This document shows positions 37,481 through 47,226 of a stretch of DNA of 59,858 nucleotides, piece after piece (the first letter of the stretch is position 1; each line of letters starts with the position of its first letter). A model generated the notes under the pieces. That model was not told the DNA's origin. It ran no database searches and saw nothing but the letters and a program-made list of their open reading frames with translations. Origin of the DNA: an uncultured Alphaproteobacteria bacterium (GTDB lineage: Bacteria > Pseudomonadota > Alphaproteobacteria > HIMB59); contig CABYRQ010000003.1 in assembly GCA_902521485.1 (NCBI GenBank), positions 1 to 59,858 on the forward strand. Direction: 5' to 3'. The translations under genes and the position numbers were made by a program.

Positions 37481-37795
37481 ATGATAAATCAAAATATTAG
37501 AATAAGATTAAAATCGTTTGATCATAATATTTTAGATAGAAGTTCAATTGATATTCTTCAGACAGCTAAAAGAACTGGTGCTAAAGTGATTGGACCAATT
37601 CCCATGCCATCTAAAATTGAAAGAGTTACAGTAAATAAATCCCCACATGTAGATAAGAAGAGTAGGGAACAGTTTGAACTACGAACACACATTAGGATGA
37701 TGGACATAATTGAACCAACGCCACAAACAGTTGACGCACTTATGAAGCTCGACTTAGCTTCTGGTGTTAATGTCGATATAAAAATAAAAAAATAA
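37481..37795 (+). CDS. rpsJ: 30S ribosomal protein S10 (NusE)
   Basis: A 104-residue S10: [20 protein letters not shown], then [20 protein letters not shown] and the conserved [17 protein letters not shown]10 also acts as NusE in antitermination and binds NusG. It starts 2 nt after fusA, so the L4-controlled leader of the E. coli S10 operon is not present and this operon is fused to the str operon. Confidence 0.97.
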   Translation: MINQNIRIRLKSFDHNILDRSSIDILQTAKRTGAKVIGPIPMPSKIERVTVNKSPHVDKKSREQFELRTHIRMMDIIEPTPQTVDALMKLDLASGVNVDIKIKK

Positions 37796-37801
37796 TTCAT
37801 T

Positions 37802-38407
37802 ATGATCATTAGTACCAAAATTGGCCAAACTTCATTCGTTAATAAAAATGGTACTAGAGTTTCAGCAACCGTTCTTGATTACAATAGTTGCGCAGTTGTA
37901 GGTAATAGAACTATTGACAGAGATGGTTATCTTGCAAACATTATAGGATTTCTTAAACCAAAAAAACTTAACAAACCTCAATTAAAAGAATTTAATAAAT
38001 TAAATTTAGAGCCAAAAAAAATAATTAAAGAACAAAGAATAAAGTCTGATGAGGAGCTTCTAGATATTGGCTCTTTAATTGACCCTAAATTTAAAGTTGG
38101 TGATAAAGTTTCAGTTCAGTCAAAATCAACTGGTAAAGGTTTTGCTGGCGCAATGAAAAGACACAATTTTAGTGGCATGAGAGCAACACATGGTGTTTCT
38201 ATTTCTCATAGAGCTCATGGTTCAACAGGTCAAAATCAGAATCCAGGTAAGGTGTTCAAAGGAAAAAAAATGGCTGGTCATTTAGGTGATCGTTTAACAA
38301 CTACTAAAAATTTAGAGGTACTTTTAATTGATGAAGATAAAAAATTAATATTTATTAAAGGATCTGTTCCAGGAAAAAATAAATCTATAGTGAAGGTTTT
38401 TAAATAA
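37802..38407 (+). CDS. rplC: 50S ribosomal protein L3
   Basis: A 201-residue L3, an early 50S assembly protein reaching toward the peptidyl-transferase centre. It contains [56 protein letters not shown] and [13 protein letters not shown]. The Gln in the GSTGQ loop is the site methylated by PrmB in other bacteria. It abuts rplD with no gap. Confidence 0.97.
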   Translation: MIISTKIGQTSFVNKNGTRVSATVLDYNSCAVVGNRTIDRDGYLANIIGFLKPKKLNKPQLKEFNKLNLEPKKIIKEQRIKSDEELLDIGSLIDPKFKVGDKVSVQSKSTGKGFAGAMKRHNFSGMRATHGVSISHRAHGSTGQNQNPGKVFKGKKMAGHLGDRLTTTKNLEVLLIDEDKKLIFIKGSVPGKNKSIVKVFK

Positions 38408-38974
38408 ATGTTTGAACAAATTACACTAAAAGATAAAAATATATCGGAAAAAGCTTTACATTTATCATTACAAAAAATCTATTCTCATAAACAAGGAAAT
38501 AACCACAGTCTTGATAGATCTGAAGTTGCTGGCTCAGGTAAAAAACTTTTTAAACAAAAAGGAACTGGTAATGCAAGGGCTGGTAATAAAAAAACAACTC
38601 AAAGAAGAGGTGGTGGGAAAGCTTTTGGGCCAAAATTTCATGAGGTTTCTTATAAAGTTAACAAAAAAGTCAAAAAAAGTGCCATAGTCTCATCAATAGT
38701 TAGTAAAAGTAATAATAAATCACTCTTTGTTTTTGATGAGGAAAAATTAGATGAAAAAAATATTTCCGATTTGCTAAAAAAAAACCCAAATAAAATGATT
38801 ATTTTTGTGCTTAGTAATATAACTGAAAATAAATTGATTATTAAATTTCAAAACTATAAAAAAATATATTTCCTCTCAGATAGTAGTTATTCAGTCCATA
38901 CAGCATTAAAATCAGACATGGTTTTATTTTCTAAAAAATCAACAATTTATAATTCATACATTGGTAATAATTAA
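38408..38974 (+). CDS. rplD: 50S ribosomal protein L4
   Basis: A 188-residue L4, somewhat shorter than the roughly 200-residue norm. The globular core and the extended exit-tunnel loop are present: DRSEVAGSGKKLFKQKGTGN followed by ARAGNKKTTQRRGGGKAFGP. The C-terminal third is diverged and Asn/Lys-rich but keeps its helix-strand pattern. Spacing to rplW is one base with the ATG chosen there. Confidence 0.95.
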   Translation: MFEQITLKDKNISEKALHLSLQKIYSHKQGNNHSLDRSEVAGSGKKLFKQKGTGNARAGNKKTTQRRGGGKAFGPKFHEVSYKVNKKVKKSAIVSSIVSKSNNKSLFVFDEEKLDEKNISDLLKKNPNKMIIFVLSNITENKLIIKFQNYKKIYFLSDSSYSVHTALKSDMVLFSKKSTIYNSYIGNN

Positions 38975-38975
38975 A

Positions 38976-39257
38976 ATGGATCTTAATTTAATTAAAAAAC
39001 CCGTCATTACAGAAAAATCTACAGCTAATGCTCAATTTAACAAGTACATTTTTGAAGTTCGAAACGATGCAAATAAAATTAATATAAAAAAGACAATAGA
39101 AGACGTATATAAAGTTAAAGTTCAAAAGCTAAATAGTTTAAATGTAAAGAGCAAACCTAAAGTATTCAAGGGTCAAAGAGGTACAAGGTCAGAGCTTAAA
39201 AGAATAATAGTTACTCTTAAAGAGGGCAACACCATAGATATGAGTGGTAAGGTATAA
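38976..39257 (+). CDS. rplW: 50S ribosomal protein L23
   Basis: A 93-residue L23 from ATG 38976, one base after the rplD stop; an upstream GTG-type start at 38961 would only reuse rplD codons. [20 protein letters not shown] is the typical start and [20 protein letters not shown] the rRNA-binding loop. L23 docks trigger factor and SRP at the tunnel exit. rplB begins one base after its stop. Confidence 0.95.
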   Translation: MDLNLIKKPVITEKSTANAQFNKYIFEVRNDANKINIKKTIEDVYKVKVQKLNSLNVKSKPKVFKGQRGTRSELKRIIVTLKEGNTIDMSGKV

Positions 39258-39258
39258 T

Positions 39259-40083
39259 ATGGGACTGATAACTTACAAACCAACAACACCTTCTTATAGA
39301 AAAACAGTTAAAATCGATAAGTCACAGTTGTTTAAGGGACGTCCAGAAAAATCTTTAATTGAAGACTTACAACCAAATTCTGGTAGAAACAATTCTGGTA
39401 AGATTACAATTAGACATAGATCTGGTGGGCACAAAAAGAAATACAGACTAGTAAATTTTAAAAGAAACACATTCGATAAAATTGGTACAGTAGAGAGAAT
39501 TGAATACGATCCTAATAGAAGTGCTTTTATAGCGCTAATTAACTATCAAGATATAAAAGAATACATTATTGCTCCCACTGATTTAAAAACTGGTGATAAG
39601 GTCATTTCATCAACTAAAACAGAAATATCATCTGGTAATGCGATGAAGATAAAAAATATACCAACTGGAACCTCTATACATAACATTGAATTAAAACCAG
39701 GAGCTGGTGGTAAACTATGTAGATCAGCAGGATCCTTTGCGCAGGTATTAGGAGAGCAAGAAAAATATGTAATGGTAAAACTTTCATCCCGTGAAACAAG
39801 ACTAGTCCATGGCGAATGTATGGCTACGATAGGGGTAGTATCTAATCAAGATAATAAAAACAAAAAAATTGGTAAAGCCGGTATTAAAAGACATTTAGGT
39901 ATAAGACCTACAGTTAGAGGTGTTGTAATGAATCCTGTTGATCACCCACACGGTGGAGGAGAAGGAAGAACATCGGGCGGAAGACACCCTTCAACGCCAT
40001 GGGGTATGAAAACAAAAGGTAAGAAGACAAGAAGAATTAAATTTACATCTAAGATGATCTTATCAAGGAGGGCTAAAAAGTAA
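39259..40083 (+). CDS. rplB: 50S ribosomal protein L2
   Basis: A 274-residue L2 from ATG 39259, needed for subunit association and peptidyl transfer. Core motifs are [37 protein letters not shown], and the C-terminal [20 protein letters not shown] with the conserved histidine. The five extra codons of the longer frame lie in rplW and are not likely used. The stop shares one base with the rpsS start. Confidence 0.98.
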   Translation: MGLITYKPTTPSYRKTVKIDKSQLFKGRPEKSLIEDLQPNSGRNNSGKITIRHRSGGHKKKYRLVNFKRNTFDKIGTVERIEYDPNRSAFIALINYQDIKEYIIAPTDLKTGDKVISSTKTEISSGNAMKIKNIPTGTSIHNIELKPGAGGKLCRSAGSFAQVLGEQEKYVMVKLSSRETRLVHGECMATIGVVSNQDNKNKKIGKAGIKRHLGIRPTVRGVVMNPVDHPHGGGEGRTSGGRHPSTPWGMKTKGKKTRRIKFTSKMILSRRAKK

Positions 40084-40367
40084 TGGCAAGATCTGTATGG
40101 AAAGGACCTTACTTTGATGTAACTTTATTCAAAAAAGTTAAAAAATCTAAAGAAGAAAGTTCAAAATCCCCAATTAAAACATGGTCAAGAAGATCAACTA
40201 TTATACCTGATTTTGTCGGAGTAACTATTTCCGTTTATAATGGCAAATCTTTTATACCAGTTTATGTAACTGAAGACATGGTAGGCCATAAACTTGGTGA
40301 GTTTTCGCCAACTAGGGTTTTTAAGGGTCATTCAGGGGATAAGAAAGCAGTCCAGGCTAAAAAATAA
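40083..40367 (+). CDS. rpsS: 30S ribosomal protein S19
   Basis: A 94-residue S19 of the 30S head. It begins [20 protein letters not shown] and contains [20 protein letters not shown] and [20 protein letters not shown], all typical. Length is canonical. The ATG overlaps the rplB stop; rplV follows after 2 nt. Confidence 0.97.
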   Translation: MARSVWKGPYFDVTLFKKVKKSKEESSKSPIKTWSRRSTIIPDFVGVTISVYNGKSFIPVYVTEDMVGHKLGEFSPTRVFKGHSGDKKAVQAKK

Positions 40368-40369
40368 TT

Positions 40370-40711
40370 ATGACTAAAGAAGTAAAAGCAATTAATAAAA
40401 TGATAAGAACTAGCTCCCAAAAGCTTAATTTAATTGTTAAAGATATAAGAAAAAAAGATATTAATGCAGCTTTAAATATTTTGAAATTTTCAAATAAAAG
40501 AGTAAGTAAAGAAGTACTAAAAACTCTGAATTCTGCTGTTGCGAATGCAGAAAATAATAACAATTTAGACATTGACAAACTTTTTGTGAAAGAAGCTTAC
40601 GTTGGCAAAAGTTTAAGGATGAAAAGATTTAGACCAATGAGCAAGGGTAGAGCTTTTCAAATTATTAAACCCTTTTCTAGATTAACTCTAGTTTTAGAGG
40701 AGAGATTATAA
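40370..40711 (+). CDS. rplV: 50S ribosomal protein L22
   Basis: A 113-residue L22 lining the exit tunnel. It shows [20 protein letters not shown], the helix [18 protein letters not shown], and the long hairpin [20 protein letters not shown] whose tip contacts the tunnel. The macrolide-relevant loop looks intact. The stop shares one base with the rpsC ATG. Confidence 0.95.
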   Translation: MTKEVKAINKMIRTSSQKLNLIVKDIRKKDINAALNILKFSNKRVSKEVLKTLNSAVANAENNNNLDIDKLFVKEAYVGKSLRMKRFRPMSKGRAFQIIKPFSRLTLVLEERL

Positions 40712-41376
40712 TGGGACAGAAAGTCAACCCAACCTCTCTAAGAGTCGGTATTAATAAATATTGGCAATCAACTTGGTTTGAAAGGAAAAGTTACTCTACT
40801 TTCTTAAAAGAAGATCATAAAATTAGAAATTATATAGAAAAGAATTATTCAATAGCAGGAATAAGTTCAGTTATCATTGAAAGAGCTGCTGCAAACCTAA
40901 AAATTATTATTCACACTTCGAAACCTGGGGTTCTTATTGGCAAAAAAGGTGCTGATATTGAAAAACTTAGAAATAGACTTTCTAAATTATCTGATAAGAG
41001 TATTTCATTAGATATAAAAGAGATAAAAAAACCTGAAACAGATGCCTCATTAGTAGCAGACTCTATTGCAAGACAGCTTGAAAAAAGAGTTGCTTTTAGA
41101 AAAGCGATGAAAAAATCAGGTTTATCGGCAATTAAACTTGGTGCTAAAGGCATTAAAATTGTATGTGGTGGAAGACTAGGCGGTGCTGAAATAGCAAGAT
41201 CAGAAAAGTTTTCTGAGGGAAGTGTGCCTTTACATACCCTTAGAGCTGATATAGATTACGCAACTGCTCGAGCTCTAACTACTTATGGAATTATCGGAAT
41301 TAAGGTTTGGCTTTATAAAGGCGAGAGTAAAAATAAAACGAATATATCAGAAGATAAAAAAGAGAAAACTAATTAA
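40711..41376 (+). CDS. rpsC: 30S ribosomal protein S3
   Basis: A 221-residue S3 with an N-terminal [20 protein letters not shown], a KH domain with the GKKG loop ([20 protein letters not shown]), and the C-terminal domain [20 protein letters not shown] and [21 protein letters not shown]3 sits at the mRNA entry site. The Lys/Asn-rich C-terminal tail is common in AT-rich genomes. Confidence 0.97.
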   Translation: MGQKVNPTSLRVGINKYWQSTWFERKSYSTFLKEDHKIRNYIEKNYSIAGISSVIIERAAANLKIIIHTSKPGVLIGKKGADIEKLRNRLSKLSDKSISLDIKEIKKPETDASLVADSIARQLEKRVAFRKAMKKSGLSAIKLGAKGIKIVCGGRLGGAEIARSEKFSEGSVPLHTLRADIDYATARALTTYGIIGIKVWLYKGESKNKTNISEDKKEKTN

Positions 41377-41789
41377 TGTTATTACCTAAGAATACAAAAT
41401 ATAGAAAACAGCACAAAGGAAGAATACACGGCAGTGCCAAGGGTAATTATGAACTAACATTTGGCTATTATGGACTTAAATCGTTAGACGCCGAAAGAGT
41501 AACAGCAAGGCAAATTGAGGCATCTAGAAGAGCTATCACTAGATTTTTAAAAAGAGCTGGAAGACTCTGGATTAGAGTTTTCCCAGATGTACCAGTCACA
41601 GCAAAACCTGCAGAAGTTAGAATGGGCAAAGGAAAAGGTGCAATAGATAGATGGGTCTGCAGAGTAAAACCGGGAACTATAATGTTTGAGGTCGATGGTG
41701 TTGATAAGCATTTAGCAAAAAAAGCTTTTGAACTTGCATCTGCTAAATTACCCGTAAAAACTTCATTCGTATCATTGGATCAATTTTAA
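41376..41789 (+). CDS. rplP: 50S ribosomal protein L16
   Basis: A 137-residue L16 near the A site. It contains [40 protein letters not shown] and [20 protein letters not shown]. The conserved arginine hydroxylated by YcfD in some bacteria lies in the [12 protein letters not shown] region. rpmC starts immediately after its stop with no gap. Confidence 0.97.
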   Translation: MLLPKNTKYRKQHKGRIHGSAKGNYELTFGYYGLKSLDAERVTARQIEASRRAITRFLKRAGRLWIRVFPDVPVTAKPAEVRMGKGKGAIDRWVCRVKPGTIMFEVDGVDKHLAKKAFELASAKLPVKTSFVSLDQF

Positions 41790-41945
41790 ATGGCTGATAA
41801 AGATATAAATAGTTTAAAAAAAGAGTTATTTAACCTTAAAATTATGAAGAAAAGCGGTCAACTCACAGATACCTCACAATTTAAAAAAGTTAAAAAGCAA
41901 ATCGCATCACTATTAACAAAAGAAAGGCTAAATAAAAATGCCTAA
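41790..41945 (+). CDS. rpmC: 50S ribosomal protein L29
   Basis: A 51-codon gene between rplP and rpsQ, the fixed position of rpmC. The product starts [20 protein letters not shown], then continues with [18 protein letters not shown] and [13 protein letters not shown], matching the two-helix L29 pattern (L-KKEL-NLK, [18 protein letters not shown]). It is shorter than the usual 60-70 residues. It overlaps rpsQ by 8 nt. Confidence 0.9.
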   Translation: MADKDINSLKKELFNLKIMKKSGQLTDTSQFKKVKKQIASLLTKERLNKNA

Positions 41946-42165
41946 ACGTATTTTAACTGGAAAAGTTGTAAAAAAATCTGGTGACAAAACCATATCTGTT
42001 TTGGTAACAAGACAGACTACCCATCCTGTTTATAAAAAAATAATAAGAGTTTCGAAAAAGTACCTTGCTCATGACAGTGACAATAAAATTACTGTGGGAG
42101 AATCTGTAAAAATTCAAGAAACTAGACCTATTTCTAAAAATAAATCATGGGAAATTATTAAATAA
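41938..42165 (+). CDS. rpsQ: 30S ribosomal protein S17
   Basis: A 75-residue S17 OB-fold protein. Typical segments are [40 protein letters not shown] and [20 protein letters not shown]. Length is at the short end of normal. Its ATG lies inside the rpmC end and its stop overlaps the rplN start by one base. Confidence 0.96.
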   Translation: MPKRILTGKVVKKSGDKTISVLVTRQTTHPVYKKIIRVSKKYLAHDSDNKITVGESVKIQETRPISKNKSWEIIK

Positions 42166-42533
42166 TGATACAAGCAGAGTCGAATTTACATGTAGCAGAT
42201 AATTCTGGAGCTCGATTAATAAGCTGCATAAAAGTTATCGGTGGATCAAAAAGAAGATATGCAAGAATAGGTGACATTATTGTTGTTTCAGTCAAAGATG
42301 CTATTCCAAGATCTAAAGTTAAAAAAGGTGAAGTACAAAGAGCAATAATAGTTAGAACAAAAAAGCCATTAATTAGAGAAGACGGTACATCAATTAAATT
42401 TGACTCTAATGCAGCTGTTCTTTTAGACAAACAAAATGAACCAATTGGAACTAGAATTTTTGGACCCGTTACAAGAGAGCTTAGAAAAAGAAATATGATG
42501 AAAATAGTTAGTTTAGCTCCTGAGGTATTATAA
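42165..42533 (+). CDS. rplN: 50S ribosomal protein L14
   Basis: A 122-residue L14, part of the intersubunit bridge and binding site of the silencing factor RsfS. It begins [20 protein letters not shown] and includes [20 protein letters not shown] and [20 protein letters not shown]. Length is exactly canonical. It is the first gene of the classic spc operon, here joined to S17 without a gap. Confidence 0.98.
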   Translation: MIQAESNLHVADNSGARLISCIKVIGGSKRRYARIGDIIVVSVKDAIPRSKVKKGEVQRAIIVRTKKPLIREDGTSIKFDSNAAVLLDKQNEPIGTRIFGPVTRELRKRNMMKIVSLAPEVL

Positions 42534-42841
42534 TGATTAAAAAATACAAAAAAGGTGACGAAGTTATTGTGAGAGTCGGTAAAGATAAAGGTAAGATTGG
42601 AAAGATTTCAAAAATCATAAACTCTGCTGATAAAGTTGTGATATCTGGTGTCAATGTAAGTAAAAAACATCAAAAGCCATCTCAAGAGTCTAAAGGAGGT
42701 ATTGTTGATAAAGAAATGCCAATTCATATTTCAAATATTTTAGCTTATGACTCGAAATCTAAAAAATCCTCTAAAGTAGGTTTCAAAATTGAAAGTGGAA
42801 AAAAAATTAGAATTTTAAAATCATCGGGAGACAAATATTAA
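42533..42841 (+). CDS. rplX: 50S ribosomal protein L24
   Basis: A 102-residue KOW-domain protein initiating 50S assembly. KKGDEVIVRVGKDKGKIGKI is the KOW motif; VSKKHQKPSQESKGGIVDKE is the conserved rRNA-binding segment. Its stop and the rplE ATG share one base, so the S8-binding regulatory site found between these genes in E. coli cannot exist as an intergenic element. Confidence 0.95.
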   Translation: MIKKYKKGDEVIVRVGKDKGKIGKISKIINSADKVVISGVNVSKKHQKPSQESKGGIVDKEMPIHISNILAYDSKSKKSSKVGFKIESGKKIRILKSSGDKY

Positions 42842-43377
42842 TGTCAAATTCAGTTCAAGAACTCTTCAATGTCTCTGACCAGCTAGCCAAAAATTTAGAA
42901 ATATCTCATAAGCTTGCTGTTCCAAAAATATCAAAAATAGTAATCAACGCGGGTATCGGAGCTATAAAAGAGGATAACAAAGCTATTGAAAAAATAAAAA
43001 AAGATTTATCTCTTATAACTGGTCAATCACCAGTTGTTAGAATGTCAAAAAAAGCTATAGCCTCCTTTAAAGTTAGAAAAGGAATGCCAGTAGGTCTTTC
43101 TGTTACTCTCAGAAAAAATATGATGATGGAGTTTTACGATAGACTTGTAAATATTGCCATGCCTCGTATTAAAGACTTCAGAGGTTACAACAAAAAGTCT
43201 TTTGATGGCCAAGGTAATATTACCATAGGTATTAAAGATCATATTATTTTTCCCGAAATTAGTGTTGAAAATGTTGAAAATATCTTCGGTTTTGATATCA
43301 CTATTGCCACTTCTGCAAATAATGACAAAGAGGGGTATGAACTTTTAAAATTAATGAACTTTCCATTTCTGAATTAA
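42841..43377 (+). CDS. rplE: 50S ribosomal protein L5
   Basis: A 178-residue 5S-rRNA-binding protein. Visible are [60 protein letters not shown] and the [20 protein letters not shown] block. The C-terminus ends in the usual LLKLMNFPF. Length is canonical. rpsN follows after 2 nt. Confidence 0.97.
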   Translation: MSNSVQELFNVSDQLAKNLEISHKLAVPKISKIVINAGIGAIKEDNKAIEKIKKDLSLITGQSPVVRMSKKAIASFKVRKGMPVGLSVTLRKNMMMEFYDRLVNIAMPRIKDFRGYNKKSFDGQGNITIGIKDHIIFPEISVENVENIFGFDITIATSANNDKEGYELLKLMNFPFLN

Positions 43378-43379
43378 CC

Positions 43380-43685
43380 ATGGCAAAAAAAAGCTCAATA
43401 CAAAAAAATATAAATAGAAAAGTACTAATCGATAGACTCAGTGAAAAAAGAAAAAAATTAAAAAGTCTTTTATCTAATAAAGATTTACCATTTGAAGAAA
43501 GAGTAAAGATACAAATGAAACTTGAGTCCTTACCTAGAAATTCATCAAGAATAAGGTATCGAAACAGATGTTTCCTATCTGGTAGGCCTCGTGGTGTTTA
43601 TAGTAAATTTAATTTATCTAGAATTGCTATCAGAGATATGGCTGGTAAGGGTCAAATACCTGGTTTAACGAAAGCGAGTTGGTAG
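43380..43685 (+). CDS. rpsN: 30S ribosomal protein S14 (zinc-independent long form)
   Basis: A 101-residue S14. The C-terminal half reads [20 protein letters not shown] and [20 protein letters not shown], ending GLTKASW. The CxxC zinc ligands of the short S14 form are absent, and the length fits the zinc-free C-minus type usual in proteobacteria. It follows rplE by 2 nt. Confidence 0.97.
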   Translation: MAKKSSIQKNINRKVLIDRLSEKRKKLKSLLSNKDLPFEERVKIQMKLESLPRNSSRIRYRNRCFLSGRPRGVYSKFNLSRIAIRDMAGKGQIPGLTKASW

Positions 43686-43686
43686 T

Positions 43687-44073
43687 ATGAGTGACACATT
43701 AGCAGATATGATCACAAGAATAAGAAATGGCCAAAAAGCAAATAAAGTTTCAATTAAAGCGATCTTTTCAAAATTAAATGTTAATGTTTGTGATGTACTC
43801 AAAAAAGAGGGATATATTGACAATTTTGAAATTTTAGGTGATACAAAGAAAGATATTTCAATTACACTAAAATATTATAAAGGCTCACCGTTAATTAACA
43901 AAATCGAAAAGATTACAAAACAAGGATGTAGAGTTTATAGTTCTGTAGATGAAATTCCTAAGACTATTGGAGGTTTAGGCACCACAATTTTATCAACTTC
44001 AAAGGGCGTCATGTCAGACTCAGACGCTAGAGAGAAAAAAGTAGGAGGAGAAGTGCTCATAAGCGTTTTCTAA
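43687..44073 (+). CDS. rpsH: 30S ribosomal protein S8
   Basis: A 128-residue S8 that binds the central domain of 16S rRNA. It begins SDTLADMITRIRNGQKANKV and has VLKKEGYIDNFEILG and the C-terminal GGLGTTILSTSKGVMSDSDA followed by REKKVGGEVLISVF. In E. coli it also represses the spc operon by binding near rplE; no equivalent gap exists here. Confidence 0.97.
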   Translation: MSDTLADMITRIRNGQKANKVSIKAIFSKLNVNVCDVLKKEGYIDNFEILGDTKKDISITLKYYKGSPLINKIEKITKQGCRVYSSVDEIPKTIGGLGTTILSTSKGVMSDSDAREKKVGGEVLISVF

Positions 44074-44076
44074 ACT

Positions 44077-44592
44077 ATGTCAAGATTAGCAAGAAACCCT
44101 ATTAATATTCCCGAAGATATAAAAGTTTCTATGAAAGATAACGAAATTAATTTTGAGGGTAAGTTAGGAAAATCCTCAACTGTTCTTCCTATTGGAATTA
44201 AGGTTGATCATAAAGATAATCTTTTACATTTCTCTGGAGAAAATAAAGCTCTTCTTGGAACTATTTATGCAAATGTTAAAAATGAAATTATTGGTAATTC
44301 AAAAGGATTTGAAAAAAGACTTGAACTAATTGGAACTGGATACAAAGCTAATGTTTCTGGAAAAAAGCTCGTCCTATCACTTGGTTTTAGTCACGATATT
44401 AACTTTGAAATTCCTGAGAATATTTCTATAAAAGTTGAAAAAAATATAGTAGTTGTTACTGGAACAAGTAAACAATTAGTTGGCCAAGTTGCAGCTGAAA
44501 TCAAATCATTTAGAAAGCCAGAGCCTTATAAAGGTAAGGGTGTTCGATATGAAGGTGAAAGAGTTTATAGAAAAGAAGGTAAGAAAAAATAA
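44077..44592 (+). CDS. rplF: 50S ribosomal protein L6
   Basis: A 171-residue L6 with two related alpha/beta domains near the factor-binding site. RLARNPINIPEDIKVSMKDN starts domain 1; LELIGTGYKANVSGKKLVLS and the C-terminal RKPEPYKGKGVRYEGERVYR are family hallmarks. Its stop and the rplR start share one base. Confidence 0.97.
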   Translation: MSRLARNPINIPEDIKVSMKDNEINFEGKLGKSSTVLPIGIKVDHKDNLLHFSGENKALLGTIYANVKNEIIGNSKGFEKRLELIGTGYKANVSGKKLVLSLGFSHDINFEIPENISIKVEKNIVVVTGTSKQLVGQVAAEIKSFRKPEPYKGKGVRYEGERVYRKEGKKK

Positions 44593-44939
44593 TGAGTAAA
44601 GATAAAACTAGAGCTGTTCGTAGAAAATTAAGAGTTAGAAAAAAATTGAATAATATAAAAAAACATAAACTCTTAGTTTTTAGATCCTCCAAACACATTT
44701 ACGCTTCAGTATTGTCTGAGACTAATGATAAAACATTATGTTCATTTTCTTCTGTTAAATTAGAGAAAGCTGAGGGGCAAAAAAAAGTTGACGTAGCTAA
44801 AATCGTTGGGTCAAAAATTGCTGAACTAGCCATAGAAAAAGGTATTAAAGAAGTCAAATTTGATAAAGGGTCATATAAGTATCATGGAAGACTTAAAGTA
44901 TTAGCTGATGCAGCAAGAGAAAAGGGTCTATCGTTTTAA
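44592..44939 (+). CDS. rplR: 50S ribosomal protein L18
   Basis: A 115-residue 5S-rRNA-binding protein. The basic N-terminus is followed by [20 protein letters not shown], the helix [20 protein letters not shown] and the ending [18 protein letters not shown], all typical of L18. The ATG overlaps the rplF stop and its own stop overlaps the rpsE ATG. Confidence 0.96.
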   Translation: MSKDKTRAVRRKLRVRKKLNNIKKHKLLVFRSSKHIYASVLSETNDKTLCSFSSVKLEKAEGQKKVDVAKIVGSKIAELAIEKGIKEVKFDKGSYKYHGRLKVLADAAREKGLSF

Positions 44940-45451
44940 TGTTAGAAAGTAATACAAATAAAGAATTAATAGAAAAGCTTATTTCAGTTAGAAGAGTATC
45001 TAAAGTTGTCAAAGGTGGAAGAAGGTTCGGATTTGCTGCCCTTGTTGTAAGCGGTGATGGACAAGGTAGAGTTGGTTTTGGTTCAGGAAAAGCTAAAGAA
45101 GTACCTGAAGCAATCAGAAAAGCATCAGAAGAAGCCAAGAAAACTATGGTTAGGATCCCTTTAAGAGAGGGTAGAACTATTCACCATGATGTAAAAGCCA
45201 AATTTTCCTCAAGCACAGTAATTTTAAGATCTGCTCCAAAAGGAACAGGTATAATCTCTGGCGGTCCATCTAGAGCTATTTTTGAGGCTCTGGGTATCTC
45301 GGATGTTGTATCTAAAGCGATTGGAACAAAAAATCCTCATAATATTGTTCGATCAACAATAAAAGCTTTAAAAAGTATCAATACACCAAAATCAGTGTCT
45401 GCCAGAAGAAGTATAGAAATAAATTCTGTAATTAGTAAAAGAGAAAACTAA
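44939..45451 (+). CDS. rpsE: 30S ribosomal protein S5
   Basis: A 170-residue S5 contributing to decoding fidelity and the mRNA channel helicase. Domain 1 has [20 protein letters not shown] and [20 protein letters not shown]; domain 2 has [20 protein letters not shown]. Only 2 nt separate its stop from rplO, leaving no room for rpmD, which lies here in most proteobacteria. Confidence 0.98.
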   Translation: MLESNTNKELIEKLISVRRVSKVVKGGRRFGFAALVVSGDGQGRVGFGSGKAKEVPEAIRKASEEAKKTMVRIPLREGRTIHHDVKAKFSSSTVILRSAPKGTGIISGGPSRAIFEALGISDVVSKAIGTKNPHNIVRSTIKALKSINTPKSVSARRSIEINSVISKREN

Positions 45452-45453
45452 GA

Positions 45454-45888
45454 ATGATCAATAAAATTTCAAAACAACGACAAACAAATAGAAAAAGAAA
45501 AGGTAAAGGTATTGGTTCTGGATTAGGAAAAACTGCTGGTAGGGGCCACAAAGGGCAAAAATCTAGGTCAGGTGTTGCTGTAAGAAATTTTGAGGGTGGT
45601 CAGATGCCTATTTATAGAAAAACTCCAAAAAGAGGTTTTAATTCATTAAAAAAAATAAATCCTAAATCTTTAACTTTGTCTTTAGTGAGTTTTAACAAGT
45701 TTAAAGAAAATTCTTTAATTGATAATAATTTTTTAATACAAGAGGGTTTCTTAAAAAAGAAAGATCATAAAAAATCAATTAAACTAATCGACTCGATTCA
45801 GTTTAAAAATAAACTTCAATTTAAAAATTTTAAGATTACCCCTGGTGCTAAAAAAAGGATAGAAGAACTAGGTGGATCTACATCATAA
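45454..45888 (+). CDS. rplO: 50S ribosomal protein L15
   Basis: A 144-residue L15, a late 50S assembly protein. The extended glycine-rich N-terminal arm reads [20 protein letters not shown], then [17 protein letters not shown]; the C-terminal globular domain ends with the usual [13 protein letters not shown]. It precedes secY by 9 nt. Confidence 0.96.
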   Translation: MINKISKQRQTNRKRKGKGIGSGLGKTAGRGHKGQKSRSGVAVRNFEGGQMPIYRKTPKRGFNSLKKINPKSLTLSLVSFNKFKENSLIDNNFLIQEGFLKKKDHKKSIKLIDSIQFKNKLQFKNFKITPGAKKRIEELGGSTS

Positions 45889-45897
45889 TTTTAGATT

Positions 45898-47226
45898 ATG
45901 AATATAAAAGTACCAAATATTGATTATAGCGAAGCGATAAAAAGCTCAGGCTTATTTAAAAAATTAGGTTTTGTTTTATTTGCAATAGCTGTCTATCGTC
46001 TTGGAACATATATTCCTGTCCCTGGTATTAACTCAGCTGTTTTAGAACAAATATTTGAACAACATCGTGGGGGGATTTTAGGAATATTTGATATGTTTTC
46101 AGGTGGCGCTTTAATGCGTATGTCTATATTTACACTAGGTGTTATGCCATATATCTCTGCGTCTATTATAATGACTTTAATGCAGTCATCATTTGATAGC
46201 TTAAAAGCTCTTAAAGAACAGGGCACACAGGGAAGAAAAAAAATCCAACAATATACAAGGTATCTAACAATAGTTTTAGGCCTTTTCCAAAGTTATGGTA
46301 TTTCAAATGGTATACTAAATTTATCAGATACAGTTGATCCTACTTTAGGTAGTGTAGCTTTTTTTCAGATTTCTGCTGTAATTACAATGACATCTGGAAC
46401 CATATTTCTAATGTGGTTGGGTGAACAGATAACTGAAAATGGTTTTGGAAGTGGAATATCAATTATTATTTTCTCAGGTATTGTAGCTAATCTTCCTTTT
46501 GCTATTTTCAACACATTTGAACTTGGAAGAACTGGCGCTTTATCAGCTATTGCAATTATATCAATAATTTTTCTACTTCTAATACTAATAGTAGTAATTG
46601 TATTTATAGAAAGAGCCCAAAGAAGATTATTAGTTCAATATCCTAAACGTCAAGTAGGAAATAAGGTATTTGGAGGTCAATCTTCTTATCTACCGATAAA
46701 AATAAATATTTCTGGTGTTATCCCTGCTATTTTTGCATCATCCTTACTCCTATTTCCTAATACTATTTCTAATTTCTCGCCTGAAAGTTCAGGCTTCTTA
46801 TCTAGTTTAGGATTTTACTTATCACATGGAAAACCACTTTATATGGCTTTTTTCTTTGGTCTGATTGTTTTCTTTGCATTTTTTTATACCAGTATTGTTT
46901 TCAACCCTAAAGAACAGGCAGAAAATTTAAGAAACAACGGCGGTTTTGTTTTAGGTTACAGACCAGGTGAGCAAACAGCTACTTACTTAGAACACGTGAT
47001 ATATAGGCTAACTTTTGTAGGTGCTATATATCTAGGTTTAATTGCCTTAATTCCTGAATTTTTAATCGCTAGACTATCAGTTCCCTTTTATTTAGGAGGA
47101 ACCAGTCTTTTGATAGTTGTTATTGTGGCAATGGATTTCTTTTCACAGATTCAAACACAATTATTTTCATCTCAATATGAAAAATTATTAAGTAAAAATA
47201 AAATTTATAAAAGTAAATGGTTATAG
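45898..47226 (+). CDS. secY: Preprotein translocase subunit SecY
   Basis: A 442-residue protein with about ten transmembrane helices forming the protein-conducting channel. Landmarks are YRLGTYIPVPGINSAVLEQI, the plug region FDMFSGGALMRMSIFTLGVM, PYISASIIMTLMQSS, the cytoplasmic loop ERAQRRLLVQYPKRQVG, and the NGGFVLGYRPGEQTATYLEH segment. The stop overlaps adk by 10 nt. Confidence 0.98.
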   Translation: MNIKVPNIDYSEAIKSSGLFKKLGFVLFAIAVYRLGTYIPVPGINSAVLEQIFEQHRGGILGIFDMFSGGALMRMSIFTLGVMPYISASIIMTLMQSSFDSLKALKEQGTQGRKKIQQYTRYLTIVLGLFQSYGISNGILNLSDTVDPTLGSVAFFQISAVITMTSGTIFLMWLGEQITENGFGSGISIIIFSGIVANLPFAIFNTFELGRTGALSAIAIISIIFLLLILIVVIVFIERAQRRLLVQYPKRQVGNKVFGGQSSYLPIKINISGVIPAIFASSLLLFPNTISNFSPESSGFLSSLGFYLSHGKPLYMAFFFGLIVFFAFFYTSIVFNPKEQAENLRNNGGFVLGYRPGEQTATYLEHVIYRLTFVGAIYLGLIALIPEFLIARLSVPFYLGGTSLLIVVIVAMDFFSQIQTQLFSSQYEKLLSKNKIYKSKWL

